DNA of 64,000 nucleotides from Epiperipatus broadwayi (taxonomy: Eukaryota; Onychophora; Udeonychophora; Euonychophora; Peripatidae), in contig JAQFVV010000322.1 of assembly GCA_028023455.1 (NCBI GenBank), positions 312,001-376,000 on the forward strand, given 5' to 3'. The notes beneath the pieces were generated by a model. It ran no database searches and was not told the origin of the DNA. It saw only the letters and a program-made list of their open reading frames with translations. Positions 12,501 to 24,915 of the stretch are shown here, piece by piece. Numbering within the stretch: the stretch's first letter is position 1; every line of letters begins with the position of its first letter. A program made the translations under genes and the position numbers.

Positions 12501-13697
12501 AGAGAACATTTTAACTTCGAATAGAAACAGCTTTTCATATTATCTATATGGTTCTTATTAAATAAATGTTAATGATTGTATATTTATGTGGATGTGAATG
12601 TGGAGTTGCAGTTACTATAATTTATATTTTTTTCCCAAAGTATAGTTTTTGGGTTTTGTTTTTTTGTACTCATACATTACTAGAATTTTTAGTTGTATTG
12701 CATAGTTATTTGTATGAAATCTAATTGTTTGTATATAAATAAATTATTATACTAATTGTTTTGCATATTTATAAATAATTGGCAATAAAATCCAAGTTCC
12801 GAACAGAATAATTAATTCATAAGAAATTTCATTTATCAAAGTCTTATTTAATAAATTATATAATATATGTTTATTTTACTAAGAAAAGTTATGCCATTAT
12901 TTTTTTATGATCATTTTAATAAGAATGCTTTTCTGAAAAAATACTAAATATTAATTAACTATTTTAGTCTAAATAAGAAGGTGAGATGGTTTAGCATTTT
13001 ATTTAACCAGATTATGAAATAAAATTTAAAATGCCAGCCAAAGCATTTTACTTTTTTTTAAAATTGTAACATAATATCATTTTCGTTAGATCATTTACAT
13101 CTTATACATTTAGTTTTCAGTATATTTTTGTTAATATAAATATTTGACTTAAATCATAGTCACTGTAGTTACATTAAATAATATAACAAGTGTAGCTTAT
13201 TTAATAGGTAGAATGGTAATTTTAAAACCGCAGTATCTCTTATGAATTTTGGGATAGAATTAAAAATAACTTTATAATAATAATTAAAAATACAATTTCT
13301 TAATAAGTGTTTTAATTTATATATGAGGCCTTAAAGAAGTTTTGCTTTCTGTGTGTTAGTAGATTAAAATTCATGAGCTCATGGGTAAGAAATTGATTTC
13401 ATTTACTTTTTACCAGAATATTATTATGTATTGAATAAAAATATGGAATAATGTATAATTATAAACAGTACAATAAACTTTATAATGACAATTTACCAAT
13501 ATTATTGTTTGCGAATCCAGTCTTTTGTTTATATTTCTACAAAATAAAGAGTATTATTTTCACCATAAGTACATTAAAAAAACTACTTTTATAAAATTTG
13601 AAAGAGTAATATTAGTAACAACAATGATTTCAATATGAAATCCTTAATCATGCTTAGAGTTATGGAGGAAGTTTATTTTTATTTATTTTTATTTTAG

Positions 13698-13790
13698 GTT
13701 TCTTGGTTTGTTAATCCAGTCAATAGGAAGAAATACAAGGATTATTATTCAGTTATAAAAACACCAATGTATTTAGATCTCATTTCTAAA
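13698..13790 (+). CDS. TAF1: TAF1-like gene, internal exon (ZA loop and helix A)
   Basis: A 31-codon, phase-0 exon between TTTTAG and GTAAGT. It encodes the ZA loop and helix A of the bromodomain: SWFVNPVNRKKY, then DYYSVIKTPMYLDLI. The usual signature is DYYxVIxxPMDLxxI, so the Asp after PM is replaced by Tyr here. The WPF shelf at the mouth of the acetyl-lysine pocket reads WFV. These changes suggest a divergent or specialised reader. The exon joins in frame to both neighbours. Confidence 0.75.
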
Positions 13791-15428
13791 GTAAGTTAAA
13801 TATTTTAATTTAGAAATGTAATTATTTATATGGTTTAAATGATACTAAATCTTTTTATTTTAATCTTATATAAAATGAAAAAAGAAAAAAAACCAGACTG
13901 CACTAAAATGTATAAATATGTAAATTTATAATAGTATGTGTATCAAATGCAATGAAAGATACTCAATATTATGCAAATTTTATGGTTCAAGTGGAAATTT
14001 ATTCAAGAGGCACTAGAATTAGAAATCAGGCCCCAATTAATATATAGATGTGGTGATACATAATATTTAAATCAGGAATGATGTGACTTTAATCAAGAAT
14101 GGAAATAATAATTCTAGTGTCTTTATAAAAGTTTGATGCTTGAATTAGGGCTCATTACCTTTGTTTGCTTGATTAGTCATCTTTATTACATTAAAAAATT
14201 TTTATTATATGGTGCAATGAGAGAAAAAAAATATTTCTGATGTGAAAAATTTAAGGCATTTGAAAGGTTAAGTAATATTAACAAAAGTTTATACTAGTTG
14301 TTTTTTTATTTTATTATTGGTTTTTGGAATCAATTAATAAATGCCTGTATGAAACAAGCATTATTATGCGATATGTGTTTGATGGTGCAGTTTTTTATTT
14401 GAACAGATTGAAAGTAAAAACGAGAATGCTATGTTTTTGGCTTCTAAATTTATAGTATGTTATTCTTGCCAACTCACAAAATGATGTACAAAATGTTTTT
14501 AATATTTTGAATTCAACCGTTAGAGATTTTGATTTAGAAATTAATATTTAAAAAAACTCACAAGTTTTTATCAACCAGTCATGGAAGAAAAATCATCAAC
14601 TTTTATGGTTATCAATTTAAGAATGTATATTTCAATTGAGTATAAAGACAGACTTGATTATTAAGGTGCAATTCAAATTAATGTACTGGTGCTGCATTTA
14701 ACAAATTAAAATATAGGGGCATAATTATGCAACTAAATTTGTTAAATACATTGTATTTATATAGCTATTATTTTGTGCACATTATTCTATGGAAGTGAAA
14801 CCTGGATCATATATCAACATAATATTAAAAAGATTTCAATCAAGAATACTCCATAAATTTTAAAAATGTATTAACAAGATCATTAGACCAATCAACATAC
14901 TGTTCAGTTTTTTAGAGATGCTATTAAATTTACCACTATAATGACATTTACATTGGATTGGAAATATAAATTGAATAGTTTATTTTATGATGAAATTGGT
15001 CATAATTTTCATGGAGATGCAGATTCTGTTGCTTTTATAAAAATTATCTTAAAGATACTAAATAAGATATTGATTGTTTTTATTAGGATAATATAGCTGA
15101 TGATAGAATAAAATGGAGAAGTACAATTAACAGAAGTGTTGAAAATTTTTTAAAAAAATAAATGCTGTAGAAGAAATTAAATGATAACATTGCATGATGT
15201 CAAATAAGATACTAAAGAATCAGCATGTGATATATGTGAATGTATTTGTTTCATGAATTGGTATGTATGTATAGTGACTGCAATATTATATGTAGTCTAT
15301 TATTATTATTTTTAATTTTTTTTTTTCTGGAATTAGAATAACTATACTCATTTATGTCATTTGTGTGGTTTTTAATATTATATACATAAAATAATTTATA
15401 ATATGTTTGTTTTTTATTTATGTTAAAG
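13791..15428 (+). other. Intron of the TAF1-like gene (~1.6 kb)
   Basis: Starts GTAAGT and ends GTTAAAG. Most of its second half is a decayed LINE (14400-15200). Confidence 0.65.
14400..15200 (+). pseudogene. Decayed LINE, C-terminal reverse transcriptase region
   Basis: In shifting + frames the sequence resembles the distal part of a non-LTR retrotransposon polyprotein. Around 14480-14550 comes VRDFDLEINI, like the xRDFGLEINxxKT block after the YADD box. At 14788-14853 comes YGSETWIIYQHNIKKIS, matching the YGSETWxxYxxHIKxLE block, followed by a QDH..TNQ stretch. At least four stops and several frameshifts interrupt it. It is an old insertion, sense to the host gene, with no intact endonuclease or catalytic box. 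Confidence 0.5.
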
Positions 15429-15581
15429 AAACTACAAAATATGGAATATTCTACAAAAACTGAATTTCTGGCTGACATTGAAACTATTCTGAACAACTGT
15501 AAATTGTATAATGGTGACAATAATCCATTAACAGATAAAGCAAAAGAACTTCATAGAACTTGTCAAATTTTGTTGTCTGAG
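15429..15581 (+). CDS. TAF1: TAF1-like gene, internal exon (helices B and C)
   Basis: A 51-codon, phase-0 exon between acceptor TTAAAG and donor GTAATT. It encodes helices B and C, including MEYSTKTEFLADIETILNNC and then LYNGDNNPLTDKAKEL. The Asn of YNG is the conserved residue that hydrogen-bonds acetyl-lysine, and it is kept. The open frame runs a few codons upstream to an ATG at 15420, but that lies before the splice acceptor and would be used only in an unspliced message. The next exon continues from LLSE into EYW, as helix C of TAF1 bromodomains continues into TEYDEH. Confidence 0.8.
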
Positions 15582-15810
15582 GTAATTTATAAGTTTCAAA
15601 AATAAATATGTTTAAGTAATAGTCTTTGTGCGTGTATGAAAAAAAAAAAATAGAGAATTAATTCTCTCTATAGAAATTGTATTTTTCAGCCTTATTGTAT
15701 AAAGTTAACTATTAATTTTATAGTATTTCTATTTTTAAATTTCTAGGATATACATCCTTTTATCACAAATCATATTTTGGTATTTTCTAAAAACTTATTT
15801 TGCGATAATA

Positions 15811-16195
15811 TGTTGGCATATTTCTATTATCTATCATTAAATGTTGAATGACTAGAAAATTTTAAACTTTTCAAATACTGTACAAACAACTTCTTAGTAA
15901 TAACACACAATATCACATGAGGGTGGCACTACTGTATGGAGAGTTTTGCCTATTTAATAATAACACACAAATCGACAACACAGGTTAGTAATTACACAAT
16001 GTTTTGAATAGCAATATTTTCTCTTCTTCAGGTGAAGCTGGCCTGACCAATGACAGTTAAAATAATAATTCTCAAAATATCATTAATTACTAACCTGTGT
16101 TGTCTAATTGTGTGTTATTACTAACAATTTGTTTGTATTTGAAAAGTTTAAAATTTTCTAGACATTCAATATTTAATGATAGATCAATAAAATAT
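15811..16195. repeat. Palindromic Penelope-related repeat, short copy
   Basis: The outer arms (about 15823-15915 and 16085-16190) are reverse complements sharing ATTTAATGATAGA, AAATTTTCTAG and TGTGTGTTATTACTAA. The left arm is interrupted at 15921-15962 by a tip of the foldback MITE, flanked by the repeated word AATAACACACAA. The same sequence family forms the larger palindrome at 39138-40089. Confidence 0.6.
16000..16031 (-). ncRNA. Decayed hammerhead-like motif
   Basis: On the minus strand CTGAAGA is followed by a short A-rich region and then CAAAAC, where a hammerhead needs CUGANGA...GAAA. The G of GAAA is lost and stem II is weak, so this is probably inactive. It matters mainly as a relative of the copy at 39910-39943. 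Confidence 0.3.
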
Positions 16196-18435
16196 TATTA
16201 CAAATCTTCAGACAAATACCCACTTATCTTAATTTATTTTATTTTATAATTTTTTTTATTAATATTTTCACACCAGCTTTTTGTGTTTGTGCCTCTGTAT
16301 TCCTAACATCTGTTTAATTTTTCTGTTGATTAAGTATTTACATTACCTAAATTTTCAGTCTTTTTTTCCCCTTCTTTTTAACTTTCCTGCTTTTACGCAC
16401 ATACAAACTACTTTTGAAGTTCATCCATCACAATTGTCATTTTAATTTTTCACTATCTTGAACATTATTTAATCAATTTCATAAATGTTTAAATATATTA
16501 ATTTTATTTTCATCTTTAATTTCTTAGCATTTTTTATTTTATTTTCATAGCTTTAAATTCTACCTTTTATTATCTGCAGGCAGTACATTTTTTCTTCCAG
16601 TGCTAATTCCATCCTTCACAAAAGAAAACTTATTTAATATATTATCTCACATTTTTTTATAACAGAATAGAAAATAAGCAATGTCTTTGACTTGTTGGGT
16701 GCAGACTGGAGCTCAAGATCCATGAATCATGGCCCATCTTTGTGTCACTTTTTGTGCTGAACTTTTTATGAATTCCCTGACAGTAAACATCTGATTATTT
16801 ATTTTTATTTAGTAAGCGTACGATTTAATCTTATAAATATCATCAATATCTTGTAGAATTTTTTTCTTTTTGATTTTATATCCCCCTACCCCATTTTATT
16901 GTGTAAAATATTTTTTCATGATTGTGAAGCAAATATCAACTTTTATTGTTACTATTCAGTTTAAATTTCTTGCCTTGCTTTCATTTTCTTTTTATAATCA
17001 CAGTCTGTTTGTTTTATAAAATCATATTTATGGTTAAAGCCATTATTGCACAATTTTTATATTTCACTGTATTAAGCTTTTTCTTGTTGGAATTATGATT
17101 GTTGAAAGAAAATGTATTGTTTGTTATCTAGTCATAAATTATTCTTACAAGCAGTGATACTTTTTTCAAAATATTTTTTTCTTATTGTTCAAGAATTTAA
17201 CTGGATTCAGTCAATTCATATATTTCATCATAATTTAGTTTAATCTCAGCTGTAGTTTTTAATAACTTCTTTCATCATTTTTATATAGCCTATTCAGATT
17301 TGTCTTTTTTATAAATGGATTTTTTGTTATCTCTCTCATGGAAATTATATGTTTTTCTTTCATCTGTCTTTTTTTTTTTTTAAATTAACCTACTATTCTA
17401 TTCTCCCTTTCTCCCCACTTCTTTTTGTACAGTCACATGCATACATTAACTGTTTAATAGATCTAAGAAGATGCATTCTCTACCAAATAGTTTTTATTGT
17501 ATCATATAAAAAATCCATATTTGAAATTTACTATATATCTTTATTTCTCTTATAGTTGTGCCAGCTTTGCTGTCCTTGGTTTATTATTAATTTATATATA
17601 TATATATCTGTCTTTCTTTTTTGTTTATGCTTTTTGATTTTTTTTCTTTTATTAATCATTTCATAACTAATTCAAGGTTTTTTTTTTTTGCTACAATTTA
17701 TCATCTAAGATTTTTATAAAATAATTTCCAGTTTTTATTGGAATGTATTTTACTCTACTGAATATCCTTAAATTTTTCAGTGGCTTATTTTTTTTCTTCT
17801 TATATTATCTATAGTAGAAATAGATAAGTTGCAGCATGTAACCTGCTTGTAGATTGTGAACAGCATACGGTTCTTTTATCTAAACTTGCAACTTTTTTTA
17901 TTACGACAAACATAAACACATTTTTTATTTTAAATTTATAAATAAATATTCTCATGATTCTAGGAGAGAAAAAATGCACTTTTCGATCGTTGCTCCTGGA
18001 ATTCAGCCTTATTATAGAATAATAATTATTCTGTATAATGAATGTTTAAATATTGAAATTTGTTTATAAATCAAACTATCAAAGTAATTTTATGCCTTTT
18101 TTTGTTTGTTTGTTTTTAATTAGAATTTCAATTTTTTGTTATATGTAAACTGATTCTGTTTTATTACTAAAATAAATGTTTATATACAACTACAACCATT
18201 CAGAAATCAATATTTTTCACCTCCTTTCTTGCGACTCTTAATTTTTTTGGTCAGAATATTTAAATAGAATGATTCTTCATGTTAACAAGTTTTTGACCCT
18301 GCTCTACAATATTTATTCTAAAATTATTTTAAGTATGAGTAATGCTATTTAACACGTCTACTAGTTTCTGGTCATGCAGAATGGAATACTATTATTAACA
18401 TACATAAGAGCTAAACCAAGATTCATTTTGATATG
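16196..18435. other. Non-coding intron stretch
   Basis: Pyrimidine-rich, AT-rich sequence with T runs. No gene or repeat structure is recognised, and the frame at 17349-17555 is low complexity. Confidence 0.5.
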
Positions 18436-18439
18436 TACA

Positions 18440-19515
18440 GAATGTATATGTTTATATAAAATTAAATATATAAGATATAACATCAAATCACCTCAAACGT
18501 TAAGAAATTTTCAGCTATGTCCTCTGTGAATAAACATTTAGAGCTCACATCTCAAACAGGTATCTCTTTGAACTATAGGTTGCAAAGATATTAAATATTG
18601 AAACACAGACTTTTTCAAACAAAGTGTGTGGAATTTGCATAAGTAAGAATCTTTAAACTGTTCATAAACAAACATGTTTACTATACTTGCACAAAGAGAG
18701 ACTAAACATTAGTTATTTTTATTTTTTGAAACTCCCAAGCGCAGTTATATATGAAAATATTTCCAATGCATACAACTATCTGAAATAAATATCAAATCAC
18801 TTCAAACATTAAGAAATTTTTAGCTATGCCATCTGTGAATAAATATTTAAAGCCCGCATTTCAAAACAGTTAATTCAAAAAGATATCTCTTTGAACTATA
18901 ATCTGCAAAGATATTAAATATTGAAACACAGACTAATTCAAGCAGAGAGCATGAAATTTATATAAGCAATAATCTTTAAACTGCTTCTAAACAACAGGTT
19001 TACTATATTTACACAAAGATAGACTAAACCCTTAGTTTGAATTATTCCATATTTTAATATTTAATATCTTTGTAGTCTATAGTTCAAAGTGGTACCTTTT
19101 TGAATTGGCTGTTTTGAGATGTGGTCTCTAAATGTTTATTCACAGAAGGCATAGCAGAAAATTTCATAACATTTGAGATGATTTGATATTTATTTCAGAT
19201 AACAGTATGCACTGGAAATATTTTCATATATATCTGTATTTAAGAATTTCAAAGATTAAAAATGACTAATGTTTATTCTGTCTTTGTTAAGTATAGTGAA
19301 CATGTTTGTTTAGGAACAAATTTAAAGCTCATTGTTTATGGAAATTTCAAGATTTCTGTTTGAATTAATTGTTTGAGATATGGACTCTAAACATTTATTC
19401 ACAGAGGATGAAGCTGAAAATTTCTTAACATTTGAGGTGATTTGATATTTATGTCAGATAGTGGTATTTACTGGAAATATTTTCAAATTAAATATATGTA
19501 TGCATTAACTTGCAG
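18440..19515. repeat. Inverted pair of ~308-bp tandem repeats
   Basis: Two direct units start at about 18481 and 18789. Each holds ATCAAATCACxTCAAAC, then CTGTGAATAAA, then CTCTTTGAACTATA, then AAGATATTAAATATTGAAAC. From about 19045 the same units return in reverse complement (GTTTGAATT..., TTCACAGAAGGCATAGC, GATGATTTGATATTTAT; then again to about 19495, the last copy lacking an internal block). The overall order is A-B then B'-A', a ~1-kb imperfect palindrome centred near 19040. There is no coding capacity. Confidence 0.75.
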
Positions 19516-19979
19516 ATTATTCTATTACACATTTTCTGAATAAAGTATTGTTTAAAGATGAGAAGTTATATATAATAATAATATTGATGTTTATGTTTTG
19601 GTATAACAAACTGAAAGTAAAATAGTTTATTGTTTAAAACTAATCAGAATTTTGAATTAATTTAATTACAGATTAATTTACATACCTTGGTCATTAGAAG
19701 AAAAGTGATATATAATCAAAGTGATTTTTTTTCTTATTCTCTTTATGCATTATACAATTATGACATTTATCTCTAATATAATCTTTTTAAAATAGAAGTT
19801 AAGCAAGTAACCTTGAAGTCAAAACTTATATTCTTAGAAATTTGTCTTTTCATTAAATTTAATACCATATAAATGTAATTTTAAAGCACTCTTTGACTTC
19901 AAGTTCAGATGAAATGGTATAAATAATAAACATAAACTAATTAATTGTACTGAGCCAACTTTCAGCAAAACACGTCAGA

Positions 19980-21310
19980 ATCATTTATGCTGAATAAAGT
20001 TATGCAGTACAGGTAAGCTTATGTAATTGATGTGATATGATATGTAAATGAGGCACAATATGCAAATAAGGCAATTAGATATTCCATTTTTCGGGCAGTG
20101 GAACACATGAGTCCTTTTTGTTGATGGAATGTGGATCCTTTGCAATTGGCCATGCATTCGTTTCCTAATGTCTCTTTGCGAGCATATTATTCTAACATTT
20201 GATGGAGAAAACGTGTGGTGCATTCATGATTCAGAAAAATTTATCTGTATTTAATCTTTAGTTCTATTGTACAAATATGTGTGTTGGGCAATTCTCATGG
20301 ATCTATTTGCATGAATTTCCCCATAATAAGGAAGAGTTAGTACATGCAATTATAACCCTGTCCATATTAGCGCAAATGTTACCAAAGTTATTTGCCATCT
20401 GTGGGATGTAAGGGAGGTTTATCCATGCTTTAGACACATTATTAAGGTTTTTAACTTTATTTACATTGGTGTAAAATTTCTTAACTGTTTTAATAAGCAT
20501 GTTATAATTATAACCAAGCCCTATTAGATCATTAATGTATGCATCTGTGTTGTTGTTTTTTTTTATCTGCTTTGTATTTGCATAGATTTTTGTTTGTATA
20601 TAAGAAACATTTAAACCCAGCAAGTTTATATTTTATTGGAACTTTTTATAGGATGAATGGCTCCCCTTATTTATAAAGGTTTTAGTTTCATTTTAATGAC
20701 AAGCTCGTTCTTATTTTTCTGGATATGCGTGTCCAGAAAATTGATCCCATGATTGTTGTCTTCTATTTCAATAGTCTATTCCAGAGCAATGTATTTTCAG
20801 TTTCCAGTTATATATTGTTGATCTGATCCTTGCTACACATATAAACACATGTAAGTATTGTTAGATGAAAGGCTGAATATTTAGGTAAGATATTATTTTC
20901 AAACTTAGCTAGAATAATGCTACAAACAATACCACTTTGTGGTAACCCCATTGGCTAACCGCTTTCCATTTTATAAAATTCATCCTTGGCTACTGCTACA
21001 ATTTCTCTAACAATCTATTTTAAGATTTCTACTATAAACTCTTTTTATATGAATTGCAGTTAATTTTCTGCAAGGTGTCTTGAATGACATTAATGGATAG
21101 ATCACGATGCATTGAACCATACAGTTCTTTTATATCTAATAAGACAAGCTTGTGGTTCTTATTATTTTTTATTTTGTACATTTTATCTACATACTGAAAA
21201 GATGATTTGATTTTATATGTGCTAACTTTCATGTCCTCCATCAACTACTCAGCTATTTTTTTAACTGCTGTGCAGTAACATGCCCCACTGAAATTAATTA
21301 TAAGTCTGAG
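19980..21310 (-). pseudogene. Decayed Penelope-like element (reverse transcriptase)
   Basis: Read on the minus strand from about 21300 downward, several fragments in different frames line up with a Penelope-like reverse transcriptase. The first is a 70-codon piece with KSSFQYVDKM then LVLLDIKELYGSM (catalytic motif A region, 21032-21244). At about 20941-20985 comes EFYKMESG then MGLPQSG (motif B, usually MGSPxSP). At about 20700-20780 comes GINFLDTHIQKN, the conserved NFLDxxI block, with a following KLKP. A downstream 106-codon fragment (20303-20623) has WINLPYIPQMANNFGNI. The YVDD box is not legible and there are many stops. No intact GIY-YIG domain is seen, though 20303-19981 would be the right place for one. 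Confidence 0.6.
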
Positions 21311-21494
21311 AGGCTGGCCTTTGTGTAGCTTGATATTACAAAAATGCATGGAGGTAAAGTCACTGAGGGATACATTGCTAAGTATTCTGACTGTTTCTCA
21401 ATATTATTGACACAAATTTATCCTTAAAAATATTTTGTCTATGGATTAATCTTTTTAAATTACAACTTTGTAATTTGCACGTTCATTTTTTTAA

Positions 21495-23163
21495 AAAATA
21501 GAAGAGAATAAAAGTCTTATGAGTCTAAAACAACATTTTGGTATTGGTAGGAAATTTACATCTGCATTAAGAAAAAAAGATGGAATTATTACTAAAAAGA
21601 GAGATGACGTCGTGAAATGGGTAGAAGACTTCTATCAAGAATTATATAGTAATAAAGTACCTCCTATATCTATTATATCTTCTGAATTGCCCAGAATTTT
21701 AAATGAAGCAGTGAGACATGCAATTAAATTTATGAAGAAAGGAAAAGCTACAGGTAATGATGGAATTATAATTGATATATTAAAAGAAGCAGGTGAAGAA
21801 ATAGAAAATTTTTTAGCAAAGTTATATATCAAATGTCTAAATGATAAAGACGTATCAGATAATTGGAAAAATGCAGTATTAATATTAATATTTTAAAAAG
21901 GTGATAAAGAAGATATTAGAAATTACAGACCTATCAACCTTTTATCAGTTTTATACAAAATTTTTACCAAGATAATTACAACTCATCTAAGAGAACATTG
22001 GATTTCCACCAACCAAGGGAACAAGCTGGTTTTAAAAGTGGTTTTATTACATTAGATTATATCCAGGTATTGAGAGAAGTTATAGAAAGGGCAAATGAAT
22101 ATGAGTTGCCATTATGCTTTGGATTTGTAGATTGTGAAAAGGCATTTGATTCTATAAACATTTCTTCAGTGATTAAAGCATTGGATCATCAATGTATAGA
22201 TCCAGGATATTGTCATATTTTAAAGAATATTTATAAAAATGCAACAGCAACAATTAGATTACATAATGATATTAGGACAGTCAACATTGAGAAGGTGATT
22301 CCATATCTCCAAAACTTTTTACAGCAGTGCTGCAAGAATATTTTGTGGATTAAAATGGGAAACTAAAGGAGTGAAAGTTAATGGAGATTATTTAAGTCAT
22401 TTAGATTTTGCAGATGATATAGTTATTTTTGCAAATAATGCTTTAGAATTGCAGGAACTGTTGCAAGAGTTATCAGATGAAAGTAGGACTAAAGATAAAT
22501 ATTAAAAAGACTTAAGTAATGTTTAATGGATTTTCTCAAACTATGAAAATAAAGATTGATTATGATGAGTTATAACAAATTAACAGTTACAAATACCTTG
22601 GTCAGATTATTAATACAGATGGAAATGTAATGGTTGAAATTAATCATAGAATTAAACTTGGTTGGGTTGCTTTTGGTAGAGGAAATATGCCTATGTGTTT
22701 GAAGAGGAAGCTTTTTAATAAATGTGTTTTATCAGTTTTTACTTATGGATCTGAGATTTGGACACTTAATAGAAGAGCAATACAGAGATTTCAGACCACA
22801 CAAAGAAGTATGGAGAGATGCATGTTGGGAGTAACAAGAAGAGATCGAAAATGCAATGTATGGGTAAGATAACAAACAGGTATTACTGACCTCATTGAAA
22901 AAATTAAAAGACTGAAGTGGAATTGGGCTTGACATATTGCTAGAAGAGTTGATAATAGATGGACAATTGAAATCTTAAACTGAATTCCAAGAGATTGTAA
23001 AAGACCCAGAAAGAGACCATGTGAGATGGATAGATGAAATAAGGAAGTGTGCAGGGATGATGTGGAGAAGAGAAGATAAACATCGGAGAAAATGGATTGA
23101 ATTTGGAGAGACCTTCATCCTGCAGTGGATTGGTAATGGTTGATAATGATGATGATGATAGAT
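21495..23163 (+). pseudogene. RTE-clade LINE, 5'-truncated and frameshifted
   Basis: Three main + frames (21519-21896, 21998-22366, 22630-22872), broken by frameshifts and a stop at 21896, give in order: RKKDGIITKKRDDVVKWVEDFYQELY; KGDKEDIRNYRPINLLSVLYKIFTKII; REQAGFKSGF; VDCEKAFDSI (catalytic motif A); GDSISPKLF; HLDFADDIVIFAN (catalytic FADD); YGSEIWTLNRRAIQRFQ; and RMLG-type MLGVTRRDRKCN with WNWA then HIARR. This is the typical RTE order. The endonuclease is missing (5' truncation). The 3' end is a GATGATGAT tail (about 23141-23160), a hallmark of RTE retrotransposition. It is inactive as it stands. Confidence 0.85.
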
Positions 23164-23369
23164 AAATTTGAAGGTGTTTTTTTTTCTCTCAGTGTTGTAC
23201 TTTTAATGTTTATTTTTTATCCCTTAACAGCTTGTGGATTTTGTAGTTTTTAGTTAGCATCAAATACTCCATGTTTTTGTTTTTTTTTTATATTTTTTAT
23301 GAAAAAAATACATGTTGCAGATATATATAAAGTTAGAATATTATAGTTTTGACATAGTGCCAATTAAAT

Positions 23370-24445
23370 AAATGTAATTTTACTTAGTATCAGTATCTAC
23401 TATGCTCAGATGAAAAATGACTCCATCTTTTTGCTTATGATCTTATATAGATGTGTAGATTAGACATTGATAAGGATCAATTTTAAATCAGTTGAGATGT
23501 TCATATAGCTTTATTTAATCTGCTTATATTTAAATTTGTACAATAGACTTAATTTCTACTTATTTTAACACCCATGCAAATAAACCATATTATAGCATAG
23601 ACCAATCTACAACACTTCAAGAGAGAGATAAATCTCCAAAACACCAGTTAAATAATTGCTACTCTCTTTAACATCAAAATTACACTTTAATGAAAAATGA
23701 ATCTACTTTTTTATCTTGCCTTCTAAGATTTTATATAGATATGAAGATTGAAGAATAATAACAAAAAGATCAAATTTTTAGGGAAAGCTGCTGCAAATAA
23801 ACTACCGTGTATCAAATATGTAGAATATTACAATGCTAATAAATATGTAACTTGGAAGAATAAACTTTCAAAATATCATTTAAATAAGTGCAACTCCCAT
23901 AGTATCTTAATTGTACTACACTCAGATGCAAATGAATCCATCATTTTGCTAATATTTTAAACAGATATATATATTAGACAGTGATAACAACAAAATAAGC
24001 TGAAATGTTTATGTAGTCCTATTTTAATCCACTTATATTTCAATTTATAGATTAGAGTTAATTTCTATTCATTTTAACATTTCTGCACATAAACCATCAA
24101 GTATGTAAAGATAGAATTCTGCAGCTCTAATAAATATTTTGGAATTTTCAAAACATCAGATAGTTAAATGCAACATCTCATTATCAAGATCTATACTCAA
24201 ATGAAAAATAAATCTATTTTTGTTTTATAACTTACATAGGCATCTTGGCTAATTTTTAATTAGATCTTGTTATTAACATTCTCTTAGCTACATAAAATAT
24301 AAAACCTTAGATGTCAAGAAGGTGGATTTATTTTTTATCAGAGTGTAGTAAATTTTGATATTAAGAGGCTGTGCATTTGGTTAGCTGATGTTATGGAGGT
24401 TTGATCTTTTTGTTCATTAAATTTACATATTTGATGTGTTTTTTC
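23370..24445. repeat. Diverged tandem repeats with an inverted end unit
   Basis: Variants of a block like CTCAGATGAAAAATGAATCCATCTTTTTGCT recur at about 23403, 23685, 23920 and 24190. Shared sequence between them includes ATCAAATATGTAGA and CACTTATATTTAAATTT. Units are about 235-285 bp. From about 24290 to 24440 a unit returns in reverse complement. The 70-codon frame at 23748-23960 is repeat sequence and is not annotated as a gene. Confidence 0.6.
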
Positions 24446-24786
24446 TGTTTTATGTATATATAGATAAAGTAGCATTCAATAGCTTCACTACTGGTTTAAG
24501 GGTCAGCATACTAGAGAAATAGTGAAGGAGAAAACACTAAGAATAGTTGGGTTGCTTAAAACTTGAAAATATTTTCGATTTTTACCTGGATTTGAACTTC
24601 AAATTAAGAATTATGGCAAACAAAATTATTGATCATTATATCATTAGACTTGTGTTTATATTTTCTTTTTTATTCAAGTACTATTGAAAGAAATTCTTAT
24701 TAAAGCAAAGACTTACTTATGTATTAAAAGAATGAAGAAACAGAGACTTTTGAGAGATTTAGAGAAGAATAGAAAAATAAATTAGT

Positions 24787-24915
24787 AAGTATATAATGTT
24801 ATCATAAAAATGTTGAAGAAATTCAATGACAAAAAATATTTATCACAGAAAAAGTATATAATGTTATCATTAAAATGTTGAAGAAATTCAATGACAAAAA
24901 ATATTTATCAAAGAC
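24787..24915 (+). repeat. Exact-looking 65-bp tandem duplication
   Basis: Two adjacent units starting AAGTATATAATGTTATCAT at 24787 and 24852 are almost identical through TGACAAAAAATATTTATCA. This suggests a recent duplication. Confidence 0.85.

Larger units (their letters stand above)
7723..13697 (+). other. Intron of the TAF1-like gene (~6.0 kb)
   Basis: It starts GTAAGT and ends TTTTAG. It contains a tRNA-derived SINE (8778-8885), a foldback MITE copy (9398-9595) and A/T homopolymer runs. The block at 10.6-11.1 kb is less AT-rich but shows no coding logic; frames at 10696-10917 and 11077-11361 look like chance. I see nothing else in the remainder. Confidence 0.65.

Noticed and set aside
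15251-15520. 89-codon minus frame
   Set aside because: Antisense of the bromodomain exon at 15429-15581.
23748-23960. 70-codon + frame
   Set aside because: Lies wholly inside a diverged tandem repeat and is not shared between units as a conserved frame.
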